A stretch of 64,000 nucleotides of DNA from Bradyrhizobium sp. LTSP885 (GCF_000938305.1 NZ_JYMT01000018.1:1-64000); one strand, 5' to 3'. Shown: positions 35,923 through 45,271, counted from the stretch's first letter. Notes: generated from the letters alone by a model not told the origin. Translations and numbers: made by a program.

Positions 35923-37503
35923 ATGGCGATAGCGATTTCCGCGCAGATGCGAGGTCTCACCCGGCGTCAGCTCCTGGTGCGCTCGGCGTCCACGGCGGCG
36001 CTTGCGGGATTGGGCTCTCTTGCACGACCTTACCTCAGCCGTGCCGCGGATCGCCCGCAGATTGCCGGCATCCAGTCCGGTGACGTCGCCTCTGATTCGG
36101 CGGTGATCTGGGCGCGCGCCGATCGCGCGGCGCGGATGCAGGTGGAATGCTCCACCACCGAAAGCTTCGCGACCATCCTGCGCACGGCATCTACGGATGC
36201 ACTGCCCGACCGCGACTTCACCGCAAAGCTGCTGCTCGACGGCCTGCCGCCGGGACAGGATATCTTCTATCGCGTGCGCTTTGATGATCGCGACGGCGTC
36301 GCCGGCGAGAGCCGCGTCGGACGTTTTCGCACCGCGCCGCTCGATCGGCGTTCGGTCTCGTTCGTCTGGTCCGGCGATGTTGCGGGTCAGGGCTGGGGTA
36401 TCGATCCCGCGCGCGGCGGCATGCGCAGCTACCGCACCATGCTGAACGAGCGCCCCGATTTCTTCATCCATTCCGGCGATCACATCTATGCCGACTGCAC
36501 GGTGCCGTCGAAGCTGGAGCTTCCGAACGGCGAAGTCTGGCGCAACATCGTCACTGAGGAAAAATCCGTCGTCGCGCACAGCCTCGACCAGTTCCGCGGC
36601 AACTACAAATACAACTGGCTCGACGACAATTTCCGCGCCTTTCATGCTGATGTGCCGATGTTCGCGCAATGGGACGATCATGAGGTGGCCGACGACTGGT
36701 CGCCGATCGGCACGACTGATGCGACCGGCTACGATCAGGATGGGACGTCACAGCTGGTGGCGCGGGCGCGCCGCGCCTTCCACGAATTCATGCCGATGCG
36801 GCTGATGCCCGAGCGCGACGGCCGGGTCTATCGCAAGATCGCCTATGGGCCGCTGCTCGACGTGTTCGTCATCGACATGCGCTCCTATCGCGACTCGACC
36901 TGGAACAAGGAGGGCGATCCAGACCAGACCTTCATCCTCGGCCAGAGCCAGCTCGCCTGGCTGAAGCGCGAATTGGTGGCGTCGGATGCGACCTGGAAGG
37001 TGATCGCGGCGGATCTGCCGATCGGCCTGATCAGCCTGGATGCGGTCGCGCTCGGCGACGGGCCGCCCTCGCGGCGCGAGCACGAGATCGCCGATTTGCT
37101 GTCATTCATGAAACGCGCCGGCATCCGCAATACGGTGTGGCTTACTGCCGATATGCACTACACCGCCGCGCATCACTACGACCCGAACCGCGCGGTCTTC
37201 CAGGATTTCGAGCCGTTCTGGGAATTCGTCTCCGGCCCGTTGCATGCCGGCACCTGGTCGCCGGGCGAGCTCGACAACACCTTCGGCCCCAAGGCGATGT
37301 ATCAGAAGGGATGCAGCGCCGTGCAGGGCGACAACCTTGCGCCGTGCTTCGGGCTACAATTCTTCGGCCGTGTCGACATCGACGGCAAGAGCTCCGTGAT
37401 GACGGTGACGCTGAAGGACGTCGACAACCACGATCTCTGGTCGGTCGAACTCCCGCCGCGACCGGATGCGCGACCCGGTCAGATCATGGCGCAGCACATC
37501 TGA
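35923..37503 (+). CDS. phoD: PhoD-family alkaline phosphatase (Tat-exported)
   Basis: Phosphodiesterase/alkaline phosphatase of 526 aa of the PhoD type, releasing phosphate from organic esters outside the cytoplasm. A Tat signal is clear (LTRRQLLVRSASTAALAGLG). The N-terminal Ig-like PhoD domain is followed by the catalytic core: WSGDVAGQGWG, FFIHSGDHIYADC, QWDDHEVADDW, FVIDMRSYR, and LTADMHYTAAHHYDP, which carry the expected metal ligands. ATG 35923 is used; a second ATG eight codons on would leave a shorter Tat n-region. A PHO-box-like site and an SD-masking hairpin precede it. Confidence 0.92.
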   Translation: MAIAISAQMRGLTRRQLLVRSASTAALAGLGSLARPYLSRAADRPQIAGIQSGDVASDSAVIWARADRAARMQVECSTTESFATILRTASTDALPDRDFTAKLLLDGLPPGQDIFYRVRFDDRDGVAGESRVGRFRTAPLDRRSVSFVWSGDVAGQGWGIDPARGGMRSYRTMLNERPDFFIHSGDHIYADCTVPSKLELPNGEVWRNIVTEEKSVVAHSLDQFRGNYKYNWLDDNFRAFHADVPMFAQWDDHEVADDWSPIGTTDATGYDQDGTSQLVARARRAFHEFMPMRLMPERDGRVYRKIAYGPLLDVFVIDMRSYRDSTWNKEGDPDQTFILGQSQLAWLKRELVASDATWKVIAADLPIGLISLDAVALGDGPPSRREHEIADLLSFMKRAGIRNTVWLTADMHYTAAHHYDPNRAVFQDFEPFWEFVSGPLHAGTWSPGELDNTFGPKAMYQKGCSAVQGDNLAPCFGLQFFGRVDIDGKSSVMTVTLKDVDNHDLWSVELPPRPDARPGQIMAQHI

Positions 37504-37671
37504 GCGACTAATTTCAGTCGCGACATCTTGATGGCGGATATCTTGCCCTGTCGGCGGATTTGCAGGCAAGTTACGCACCGGCAGCCCTGCCATTTCATCA
37601 CGTCCCGCAATCGATTGTTCGTGCGACGCCGCTGATCCCCCCAGCGGCCTGCATCTCTTCAGGAGTTATCC

Positions 37672-38490
37672 ATGGAAAATCTGCAAACACAGGGCATCGG
37701 CGTGCCCCGGCTGGGGCTCGGCACCTTCCGCATGCAGGGCGACGCCTGTCGTGCCGCGGTCGAGAGCGCGCTCGGGCTCGGCTACCGGCATATCGACACC
37801 GCCGAAATGTATGCCAATGAGGAGCCGATCGGGGCTGCGATCGCTGCTTCCAAGGTGGCGCGCAAGGATCTGCATGTGACCACGAAGGTCTGGCACGAGA
37901 ATCTGGCGCCCGATGCCATCCGAAAAGCCTTCGACACCAGCCTGAAGAAATTGCGTCTCGACCACGTCGACCTCTATCTCGTGCACTGGCCGTCGCGGAG
38001 CATGAACCTGCCGGTGGTGTTCGAGGCGCTGATGAAGCTGAAGCAGGAGGGCCGCACCCGCGCGATCGGCGTTGCGAACTTCACGACGGCGTTGTTGAAA
38101 ACGACGGTCGAGGACATCCGGGCGCCGATCGCCTGCAACCAGGTCGAGTATCACGCGATGCTGGACCAGACGCCGCTGCGAAAATATCTCGCCGCGAAAT
38201 CGATCCCGCTGGTCGCCTATTGTCCGTTGGCGCAGGGGCGGTTTGCCACCGATGAGACGCTGACGAAGATCGGCAGGAAGCATGATGCGACCGCAGCACA
38301 AGTGGCGCTGAAATGGCTGCTCGACCAGGACGGCGTTGTAGCGATCCCGAAAGCCTCGCGCGCCGAGAGCCAGCAGGCCAATCTCGATGCGTTGAAGGTC
38401 AAGCTCGACGACGCCGACCGCAAGGCGATCGCCGCGTTGCCCAAGGACAAGCGCTGCGTCAATCCGGGTTTTGCACCCGATTGGGATTGA
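37672..38490 (+). CDS. aldo/keto reductase
   Basis: NADPH-dependent reductase of 272 aa of the AKR superfamily, close to 2,5-diketo-gluconate/methylglyoxal reductases (DkgB-like). The catalytic tetrad is visible: Asp42 and Tyr47 (HIDTAEMYANEE), Lys72 (VTTKVW) and His105 (YLVHWPS). The cofactor region is AIPKASRAESQQANL. It reduces small aldehydes or ketones in the cytoplasm. Single-gene unit ended by a bidirectional terminator shared with the small gene on the other strand. Confidence 0.93.
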   Translation: MENLQTQGIGVPRLGLGTFRMQGDACRAAVESALGLGYRHIDTAEMYANEEPIGAAIAASKVARKDLHVTTKVWHENLAPDAIRKAFDTSLKKLRLDHVDLYLVHWPSRSMNLPVVFEALMKLKQEGRTRAIGVANFTTALLKTTVEDIRAPIACNQVEYHAMLDQTPLRKYLAAKSIPLVAYCPLAQGRFATDETLTKIGRKHDATAAQVALKWLLDQDGVVAIPKASRAESQQANLDALKVKLDDADRKAIAALPKDKRCVNPGFAPDWD

Positions 38491-38506
38491 TGATGGATTG
38501 ACAATG

Positions 38507-38532
38507 AAAATGGCTCCGCAAGGAGCCATTTT
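38507..38532. terminator. bidirectional intrinsic terminator
   Basis: AAAATGGCTCC and GGAGCCATTTT form an 11-bp perfect stem with a GCAA tetraloop between two convergent genes. The A- and T-tracts in the arms provide a U-run in both directions. Confidence 0.88.
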
Positions 38533-38561
38533 CCGTTGTGTCGATCTTTCGTGGCAATGCC

Positions 38562-38768
38562 TTAGTGGCTATGCCGCATCCGGTCGTGATGGTGGTGCCG
38601 GTCACCGTGCCAGCCGCGATCATGGCGCATCTCGGCGCGGGCGTCCCGGCCGCGATCTCCATGATGGTACCCGCCGTGTTTAATCATGACGGTTTCGGCG
38701 CTGGCAATCGACGGCACCGCAACGGCAAGCGCGCCGAGCGCCGCAAGAATCAAACCAAACTTCTTCAT
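38562..38768 (-). CDS. small secreted His-rich peptide
   Basis: A 68-aa protein with a Sec signal peptide (MKKFGLILAALGALAVAVPSIASA) and a mature part of about 44 residues in which His, Arg and Asp dominate (HHGDRGRD, GDRHHHHDRMRHSH). An AGGAGG ribosome site precedes the ATG. The His clusters suggest binding of Ni, Zn or Cu in the periplasm, but no family is recognised. Stand-alone gene ended by the shared terminator. Confidence 0.8.
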   Translation of the reverse strand: MKKFGLILAALGALAVAVPSIASAETVMIKHGGYHHGDRGRDARAEMRHDRGWHGDRHHHHDRMRHSH

Positions 38769-38891
38769 CTCTTGTCCTCCTCAATTGAGCGAGAATGAAA
38801 CAGCGCAGCGATGGGAACGTTCCTGGGAAATCGGAAAAGTTTTCTGAACGGTTGTTCAGGGACGGTGTTTTTGGCTTGCGTGGATGGATCT

Positions 38892-40130
38892 CTACCCCCG
38901 CTTCTCCACATTGCTGCTTCGCGTCGGCACGCCGAACTCCTTGCGACACACCTCGGCGAGCACGGCGACGCCCTCGCGGATTTGCTGATGCGAGGGGCTG
39001 GCGAAGCAGAGCCGCAGCCGGCTGCCGGAATGGGCCTTGCTGGTTGACCATTCCGGTCCCGGATTGATCGAGACGCCGGCGGCCAGCGCCGCCTGATAGA
39101 GTTTCAGCGTGTCGACATTGTCGGGCAGCTTGACCCAGAGGAAGATGCCGCCCTTCGGCGCCTCGAACTCGGCTGCGGTGCCGAACTGCTCGTTCAGCGC
39201 CTCCATCAACGTGTCGAGCTTGGCGCGCAGGCCGCGCGTCAGCCGTGGCACGTGCGTGGCGAAATGCGGGGCGCAGTATTCGGCGAGCACCATTTGCTCC
39301 AGCGCGCCGGAGCCTGCATCGGTCTTCAGCGCCAGCATCCGTGACGTCATCTCCCAGGGCGCGACGATGAAGCCGACACGTAGCGCCGGCGCGATCGACT
39401 TGGAGAACGAGCCGATATGGATTACGCCGCCATGCTTGCTCATGGCGTAGATCGCCGGCGGCCGCTCACCGCTCCAGATCAAATCGGCATAGCAATCATC
39501 CTCGAAGATCGGTACGCCATATTCTTGCGAGAGCTTCAGCATCTCGGCGCGGCGGCTCTCGGGCAGGATCGAGCCGGTCGGGTTCTGCACGGTCGGGATC
39601 GTGTAGATGTATTTCGGCGTGATGCCGCGCCGCTTGTGGTCGGCGAGCGCGGCGGCCAGCGCGTCGATCCGGATGCCGTCGCCGTCGAGCGGAATGCCGA
39701 CCGCGTTGACGCCGAGCCGCGTCAGCCGGTTCAGGGAGCCCTGATAGGTCTCCTGCTCGATCAGCACCGTGTCGCCCTTGGCAAGCAGCGTCTGATTGAC
39801 CAGATCGAGCGCCTGCAGCGAGCCTGATACGATCATGATCTCATCCGGCGTGCAGGCAATGCCGGCGTCGCGCTTGAGCTTCTCGCGCAGGAATTCGCGC
39901 AAGGGCATATAGCCCTGCGGCCCGTGGGCGAGGTTGTAGGTCGCGAGATTCCGGCCGTCGCGCTTCAGCACGGCGCTGACCGCCTCCAGCAGCCCGTCGA
40001 CCGGGACCTGCTCGGGATCATTGTTGCCGCCGACGAAGCTGTACTTTGCAAGCCCGGTCCACCGCGCGGCCGGCGCGGGCAGGCCGGCCGGAAGCAGGGG
40101 CGCAAAGTCGAACTGGGGTGAGGTGGCCAT
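38892..40130 (-). CDS. PLP-dependent aminotransferase, class I/II (LysN/MocR-core type)
   Basis: Fold-type I aminotransferase of 412 aa without a DNA-binding domain. PLP motifs: SGSLQALDLVNQTLL for the phosphate-binding start, IPTVQNPTG for the Asn region, EDDCYADLIW for the Asp and Tyr, and the PLP Lys in GSFSKSIAPALRVGF; the C-terminal Arg is in SRLRLCFASP. The group includes 2-aminoadipate and aromatic or branched-chain transaminases, so the exact amino donor is uncertain. It is monocistronic, with 123 bases of untranslated DNA between it and the His-rich gene. Confidence 0.9.
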   Translation of the reverse strand: MATSPQFDFAPLLPAGLPAPAARWTGLAKYSFVGGNNDPEQVPVDGLLEAVSAVLKRDGRNLATYNLAHGPQGYMPLREFLREKLKRDAGIACTPDEIMIVSGSLQALDLVNQTLLAKGDTVLIEQETYQGSLNRLTRLGVNAVGIPLDGDGIRIDALAAALADHKRRGITPKYIYTIPTVQNPTGSILPESRRAEMLKLSQEYGVPIFEDDCYADLIWSGERPPAIYAMSKHGGVIHIGSFSKSIAPALRVGFIVAPWEMTSRMLALKTDAGSGALEQMVLAEYCAPHFATHVPRLTRGLRAKLDTLMEALNEQFGTAAEFEAPKGGIFLWVKLPDNVDTLKLYQAALAAGVSINPGPEWSTSKAHSGSRLRLCFASPSHQQIREGVAVLAEVCRKEFGVPTRSSNVEKRG

Positions 40131-40203
40131 CGCTGTTTCGCTCCGTCTTGTTTTTCGTTGAGAAGGCCTGTTGCGGCCATTCTTGAGTCAGTTCGTGCCT
40201 AAG

Positions 40204-40764
40204 TTAGTTCTTGCCGACCAATTTGACCGGCCGGCCCTGGCTGATGAAGGCATAGTGTCCGGCGCCGACGCCGCCGACCATCAGCGCCTCCACCACCGGT
40301 TCCGCAATCTCGTTCGTTGCCGTCCAATCGACCACGAAGTTGGCGCCGGTGCCGCCGCGGGTATCCGTGGTGGCGATGAATATCTCGACGGTCGAGAACG
40401 GTTTTAGTGCGACCGGAGATTTGAGGTAGCTCTCCACCATCTTGCCTGCTGTGTCGAAATAGGCGATCCGCTTCAGCACCAGCGGCTTGGTCTCGGACGC
40501 GTTGTGCACGCTCAGGGTTACCGAGAAATCGGCCCTGAGCTTGCCCTGGCTCATCGCGACGCTGGAATAGACCGGCACATAGAATGCTCCTGACACGGTG
40601 AGAGGCTCCGAGGGCACCGTGGTCAGCGAATTCGCAAAGTTCTGCTCGAGTGATCCGGCGGATTGCGCGATCGCATCGCCCATCCGCACGGTCAGCAGGC
40701 AGGCGAGAACACCCAAAAAAATGCCGCCTGCGCGGATGTGACACATTGCTTGGTTGATCCTCAC
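40204..40764 (-). CDS. DUF3124-family exported protein
   Basis: A 186-aa protein. After an N-terminal hydrophobic signal (IFLGVLACLLTVRMGDAIAQ) it matches the DUF3124 pattern: YVPVYSSVAMSQGK, FSVTLSVHNAS, IAYFDTAGKMVESYL and ATTDTRGGTGANFVVDW. Function unknown; a single Ig-like beta domain in the periplasm is likely. GTG 40764 is used since GGGGGAAG lies upstream; an ATG six codons in is the alternative. It diverges from a cation/proton antiporter gene with 40 bases between starts, so both may share regulation. Confidence 0.8.
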   Translation of the reverse strand: MRINQAMCHIRAGGIFLGVLACLLTVRMGDAIAQSAGSLEQNFANSLTTVPSEPLTVSGAFYVPVYSSVAMSQGKLRADFSVTLSVHNASETKPLVLKRIAYFDTAGKMVESYLKSPVALKPFSTVEIFIATTDTRGGTGANFVVDWTATNEIAEPVVEALMVGGVGAGHYAFISQGRPVKLVGKN

Positions 40765-40804
40765 GCTCTTCCCCCTAGGTTGCAGCTACAGGAAATCTTG
40801 ACGC

Positions 40805-42532
40805 ATGCACGAACTCATTCGCGATATCACGCTCTGCATCCTGTTTGCCTGGGGGCTCGGGCTGTTGGCCCATTTCTCCCGGCAACCGCTGATCCTGGCC
40901 TACCTTATCGCCGGCTTTTTCATTGGTCCATTCGGCATGGGCTGGGTCAAGTCCCAGGAATCGATCAGCGTCATCTCCGAGCTCGGCCTGATCTTCATGC
41001 TGTTCATGATCGGGCTGGAAATCGACCTGAAGAAGATCGTTCGCGCCGGCAAGGTGATCCTGTTTGCCGGCGCCGGCCAACTGCTGGGCGGCTGCCTCGT
41101 CGGCATCCTGTTCTTTGCGGCAATCGGGCTCTCGATCGGTGGTGGCAAGTTCGACGCACTCTATCTCTGCATCGCCTGCGCGTTGTCCTCGACCGTCATC
41201 ATCGTCAAGGTGCTCTACGAGAAGCGCGAGCTCGATACGCTGCCGGGGCGGATCACGCTCGGCGTTCTGGTGCTGCAGGACATCTTCGCGATCCTGTTCC
41301 TGGCGGTGCAGCCGAGCCTCGACAACCTTCAGATCAGCGTGGTGCTGCTGTCGATCGCCAGGGTCGCGGTGCTGGTCGCGACCGCGCTGGTGCTCAGTCG
41401 TTACGTGCTGCCGCGGCTGTTCCACCAGATCGCGCGCCGGCCCGAACTGGTGCTGCTCGGCGCGCTGGCCTGGTGCTTCCTGATCGGCGAGATCGCCGAA
41501 CGGCTGCAGCTGTCGCGCGAGATGGGCTCGCTGGTTGCCGGCGTCTCGCTGTCGACCTTCCCCTATGCGCTCGACGTCACCGCGAAGGTCACGACGCTCA
41601 GGGACTTCTTCATCACCCTGTTCTTTGTCGCGCTCGGCATGACGATCCCGATTCCGGGTCTCTCGGTGATCGGGCTTGCGCTGGTGATCGCGGCGTTCAC
41701 GGTGGCAAGCCGCCTGGTGACGACGTTTGCGCCGCTCTATCTGATGAAGCAGGGCCTGCGCGCCAGCCTGCTGCCGGCGATCAATCTGGCGCAGATCTCC
41801 GAATTCTCGCTGGTGGTGATCCAGACCGGGGTTGCCGCCAATCACATCGCGACCGAAACCGCGAATGCGGCCTCGTTCGCCTTCGTGGTGCTGGCGGTGC
41901 TCTCGACCTTCGCGATGGGCCGCAGCGACCAGATCGTGCGTGGCCTGATCGGTCCCTTGAAGCGGATCGGCCTGCGGGACCTCGACCAGGTTCGGGAGGG
42001 CGAAAGCGGGCAGGAGGGCGGCCACGGCGAGATCAGGCGCATCGTCATCCTCGGCTTTTTTCGCGCGGCGAGCGCGCTGCTCAGCCAGGTCGAGCGGCAG
42101 AACCAGTCGTTGCTCGAGCAAATCAGCGTCATCGACTTCAACCCGCTGGTGTTCCGCACGCTGTCCGACCGCGGCTTGCACGTGATCTATGGCGACATCA
42201 GCAATGTCGACACGCTGGTGCATGCCGGCATCAGCAAGGCCGAGATTATCATCCTGAGCGTGCCGGATTTCCTGCTGGTCGGCGCCAACAACGAGAAGCT
42301 GGTGCGCCACGTCCGCAACCTGAACCCGTCCGCGAAGATCGTCGCAACCGCGGACCTGTTGGCTGACGTCGACGACCTCTATGCCGCCGGCGCCAACTAC
42401 GTGACGGTGACCCGGATCAGCGACGCCGCCGAGCTCTATGCGGTGATCGAGGCCGCCGACGCCGGCCTGCTCGACGACAAGCGCGCCGAGATGGATGTCC
42501 AGCTCGGCGACCGGCGCGAGGTGTTGCCCTAG
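40805..42532 (+). CDS. CPA2-type cation/proton antiporter with TrkA-N domain (KefB/YbaL-like)
   Basis: Integral membrane antiporter of 575 aa. The first 390 residues form 12 or so membrane segments with the Na/H exchanger fold (ELGLIFMLFMIGLEIDLKKI, LQDIFAILFL carrying the conserved Asp, ISEFSLVVIQTG). The remainder is a RCK/TrkA-N nucleotide-binding domain (RRIVILGFFRAASALLSQVERQ), where the usual GxGxxG is changed to GFFRAAS, so NAD binding may be weakened. It exchanges K or Na for protons, protecting against electrophiles or pH stress. Divergent from the DUF3124 gene. Confidence 0.9.
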   Translation: MHELIRDITLCILFAWGLGLLAHFSRQPLILAYLIAGFFIGPFGMGWVKSQESISVISELGLIFMLFMIGLEIDLKKIVRAGKVILFAGAGQLLGGCLVGILFFAAIGLSIGGGKFDALYLCIACALSSTVIIVKVLYEKRELDTLPGRITLGVLVLQDIFAILFLAVQPSLDNLQISVVLLSIARVAVLVATALVLSRYVLPRLFHQIARRPELVLLGALAWCFLIGEIAERLQLSREMGSLVAGVSLSTFPYALDVTAKVTTLRDFFITLFFVALGMTIPIPGLSVIGLALVIAAFTVASRLVTTFAPLYLMKQGLRASLLPAINLAQISEFSLVVIQTGVAANHIATETANAASFAFVVLAVLSTFAMGRSDQIVRGLIGPLKRIGLRDLDQVREGESGQEGGHGEIRRIVILGFFRAASALLSQVERQNQSLLEQISVIDFNPLVFRTLSDRGLHVIYGDISNVDTLVHAGISKAEIIILSVPDFLLVGANNEKLVRHVRNLNPSAKIVATADLLADVDDLYAAGANYVTVTRISDAAELYAVIEAADAGLLDDKRAEMDVQLGDRREVLP

Positions 42533-42661
42533 GGGCTGGCACAGACCCGCGCCACCGTCCTGGTATGCCTGCTGGACGCATGGCGGGTTGCATAATGATA
42601 CTGGCGCGCGGTTCGGAACCCGGCTAATCCACTGCCTGCAAATAAATGAGATGTCAGGACA

Positions 42662-43738
42662 ATGGCCGATACGATCCAGGAAGTGCTGCAAGCCTTTGCA
42701 TTGGGCGAACTCGTCGTCGTCACCGATGATGACGATCGGGAAGGCGAGGGCGATCTGATCGTCGCGGCGTCATTCTGCACGGCGGAGAAGATGGCCTTCA
42801 TCATCCGCCACACCTCGGGCATCGTCTGTGCGCCGATCACGAGCGAGGACGCGCGGCGGCTGCGGCTCGATCCGATGGTGGCGCACAACGAGTCCAATCA
42901 CACCACGGCCTTCACCGTGTCGATCGACTACAAGCCCGACGGCGGCACCGGCATTTCGGCCGAGGAGCGCGCCTCCTGCTGCCGCGCGCTCGCCAATCCC
43001 AACGCCGGCGCCAACGATTTTGCGCGCCCCGGCCACATCTTCCCGCTGATCGCGCGCGACGGCGGCGTGCTGCTGCGCTCCGGCCATACCGAGGCCGCGG
43101 TCGACCTCTGCAGGCTGTCCGGCCTGCCGCCGGTCGGCGTCATCAGCGAGCTGATGAACGACGACGGCACCGTGATGAAGGGCGCGCAGGTCGCGAATTT
43201 CGCCGCCACTCACAAGCTCAAGCACGTCACGATCGCTGACATGATCGCCTATCGCCAGGCGCGCGAGAAGCTGATCGAGCGCGTCGCGACCTTCACCACC
43301 GAGAGCCCGATCGGGCCGCTTCAGGGCTATGCCTACCGCTCGCCGTTCGACGAGATCATGCACGCCGCCTTCGTCTACAACGGCATCGGCGACGGCAAGA
43401 GCGTGCTGACACGGCTGCACAAGCCCAACATCGTGAAAGACCTCTTCACCGGCCCGGCGCGGATGGAAGCCGTGCTGCGGCAGTTCAAGACGGCCGGCCG
43501 CGGCGTGCTGGTGTATTTGCGCGATGGCGCCGCCGGCGTTCCGGTCCAGCCCGTCGGCGAGGCGAAGAGCGCGGAGGCCGACCGCAACAAGCAGTGGCGC
43601 GAAGTCGGTGTCGGCGCGCAGATTCTGCGCGATCTCGGCGTCACCTCGATCCGCCATTTGACGTCGTCGGTGCACGACTACAAGGGCCTGTCCGGCTTCG
43701 GCATCGAGATCCTGTCCAACGAGAAACTCGAGACTTAG
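42662..43738 (+). CDS. ribB: 3,4-dihydroxy-2-butanone 4-phosphate synthase with decayed GTP cyclohydrolase II half
   Basis: Riboflavin biosynthesis enzyme of 358 aa forming dihydroxybutanone phosphate from ribulose 5-phosphate. The N-terminal 205 residues have the whole RibB signature: DDDDREGEGDLIVAA, HTSGIVC, RPGHIFPLIARDGGVL, HTEAAVDLCRLSG and NDDGTVM. The C-terminal 150 residues follow the GTP cyclohydrolase II fold but lack its Zn-binding Cys motif (normally a GSxRCDCG-type block), which is replaced by LHKPNIVKDLFTGPA. The second half is therefore probably not catalytic. An AGGA ribosome site precedes the ATG. No FMN riboswitch was found upstream. Confidence 0.93.
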   Translation: MADTIQEVLQAFALGELVVVTDDDDREGEGDLIVAASFCTAEKMAFIIRHTSGIVCAPITSEDARRLRLDPMVAHNESNHTTAFTVSIDYKPDGGTGISAEERASCCRALANPNAGANDFARPGHIFPLIARDGGVLLRSGHTEAAVDLCRLSGLPPVGVISELMNDDGTVMKGAQVANFAATHKLKHVTIADMIAYRQAREKLIERVATFTTESPIGPLQGYAYRSPFDEIMHAAFVYNGIGDGKSVLTRLHKPNIVKDLFTGPARMEAVLRQFKTAGRGVLVYLRDGAAGVPVQPVGEAKSAEADRNKQWREVGVGAQILRDLGVTSIRHLTSSVHDYKGLSGFGIEILSNEKLET

Positions 43739-43740
43739 TA

Positions 43741-43849
43741 ATTGTCATTCCGGGGCGATGCGTGAGCATCGAACCCTCAGGTGCGCAGTTGCGCACCGAG
43801 AATCTCGAGATTCCGGGTTCATCGCTGTGCGATGCCCGGGAATGACAAT
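43741..43849. repeat. palindromic intergenic repeat, family B (GTCATTCCGGG)
   Basis: Inverted ends ATTGTCATTCC and GGGAATGACAAT enclose a second palindrome (GGTGCGCAGTTGCGCACC) and a nested pair (GAATCTCGAGATTC). Relatives lie at 46204-46306 and 60939-61020. Located directly after ribB. Confidence 0.85.
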
Positions 43850-43930
43850 GATCCCAATTCAATTGCGCTTTGCAGCATAGCGCTTTAATTTATCCGCGAA
43901 ATTCTGAAGACAGATACGAAAGGAAGTTTC

Positions 43931-45145
43931 ATGAGCGTGCGCCCCCAGGCCAAGGACAAACCGGCTGCGGCCAGCTTCCAGTGGGATGATCCATTCCTGC
44001 TCGACGACCAGTTGACCGAAGACGAGCGCCTGATCCGCGACACCGCGCGGGCCTATGCGCAGGACAAGCTGGCGCCGCGGGTCACCAAGGCCTATCTGGA
44101 CGAGAAGACCGATCGCGAGATTTTCAACGAGATGGGTGAGCTCGGCCTGATCGGCGTCACGCTGCCCGAGGAATATGGCTGCGCCCATGCGAGCTACGTC
44201 GCCTATGGCCTAGTGGCGCGCGAGATCGAGCGCGTCGATTCTGGCTATCGTTCGATGAACTCGGTGCAGACCTCGCTGGTGATGTATCCGATCTACGCCT
44301 ATGGCGACGAAAACCAGCGCAAGACATACCTGCCCAAGCTTGCGACCGGCGAATGGGTCGGCTGCTTCGGCCTGACCGAGCCGGATGCCGGTTCCGATCC
44401 CGGCGGCATGAAGACCCGCGCCGAGAAGGTCGCCGACGGCTACAGGCTCAACGGATCCAAGATGTGGATTTCGAACGCGCCGATCGCCGACGTGTTCGTG
44501 GTCTGGGCCAAGTCGGCCGCACATGACAACCAGATCCGCGGCTTCATCCTGGAGAAGGGCATGAAGGGCCTTTCGGCCCCGAAGATCGACGGCAAGCTCT
44601 CGCTCCGCGCCTCGATCACCGGTGAGATCGTGATGGACAATGTGGTGGTGCCGGAAAGCGCGCTGCTGCCCAACGTCGCCGGTCTCAAGGGGCCGTTCGG
44701 CTGCCTCAACCGCGCCCGCTACGGCATCTCCTGGGGCGCGCTCGGCGCCGCCGAGGACTGCATGCACCGCGCCCGCCAATACACGCTCGACCGCAAGCAG
44801 TTCGGCAGGCCGCTCGCCGCCACCCAGCTGGTGCAGAAGAAGCTCGCCGACATGGAGACCGAGATCGCGCTCGGCCTGCAGGCCTCACTGCGCGTCGGCC
44901 GCCTGATGGACGAGGGCAAGATGGCCCCTGAGATGATCTCGATCGTCAAGCGCAACAATTGCGGCAAGGCGCTCGACATCGCCCGCGTGGCGCGCGACAT
45001 GCACGGCGGCAATGGCATCCAGATCGAATATCACGTGATGCGCCACGCCGCGAACCTGGAAACCGTGAACACCTACGAGGGCACCCACGACGTCCACGCC
45101 CTGATCCTCGGCCGCGCCATCACGGGCATCCAGGCGTTTTCGTAA
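43931..45145 (+). CDS. gcdH: glutaryl-CoA dehydrogenase-type acyl-CoA dehydrogenase
   Basis: FAD-dependent acyl-CoA dehydrogenase of 404 aa. The C-terminal [19 protein letters not shown] is nearly the same as in glutaryl-CoA dehydrogenase and includes the catalytic base Glu. FAD and substrate contacts are visible in [33 protein letters not shown] and RDMHGGNGI. It oxidises and decarboxylates glutaryl-CoA to crotonyl-CoA in lysine and tryptophan breakdown and passes electrons to ETF. The N-terminal 20 residues are polar and not targeted. It stands alone, flanked by repeat elements. Confidence 0.92.
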   Translation: MSVRPQAKDKPAAASFQWDDPFLLDDQLTEDERLIRDTARAYAQDKLAPRVTKAYLDEKTDREIFNEMGELGLIGVTLPEEYGCAHASYVAYGLVAREIERVDSGYRSMNSVQTSLVMYPIYAYGDENQRKTYLPKLATGEWVGCFGLTEPDAGSDPGGMKTRAEKVADGYRLNGSKMWISNAPIADVFVVWAKSAAHDNQIRGFILEKGMKGLSAPKIDGKLSLRASITGEIVMDNVVVPESALLPNVAGLKGPFGCLNRARYGISWGALGAAEDCMHRARQYTLDRKQFGRPLAATQLVQKKLADMETEIALGLQASLRVGRLMDEGKMAPEMISIVKRNNCGKALDIARVARDMHGGNGIQIEYHVMRHAANLETVNTYEGTHDVHALILGRAITGIQAFS

Positions 45146-45163
45146 GCGACCTCACGACGACTG

Positions 45164-45250
45164 CGTAGGATGGGTAGAGCGAAGCGAAACCCATCTTATC
45201 GCCCGTCATGCGCCGCATGATGGGTTTCGCTGCGCTCTACCCATCCTACG
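45164..45250. repeat. palindromic intergenic repeat, family F (GTAGGATGGGTAGAGC)
   Basis: CGTAGGATGGGTAGAGC at the left is the inverse of GCTCTACCCATCCTACG at the right. Inside, GAAGCGAAACCCATC pairs with GATGGGTTTCGC. It could form one long hairpin between gcdH and the MBL-hydrolase gene. Confidence 0.85.
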
Positions 45251-45271
45251 AGACCGCATACGGACGCCGCC

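Noticed and set aside
42533..42661. Possible FMN riboswitch before ribB
   Set aside because: The conserved RFN blocks are not present and the 129-base gap is too short for the whole element with expression platform.
40775..42691. Long minus-strand open frame opposite the antiporter
   Set aside because: Low-complexity Asp/Arg/Gln/His-rich translation typical of an antisense frame in high-GC DNA; the plus-strand frame has clear membrane segments.
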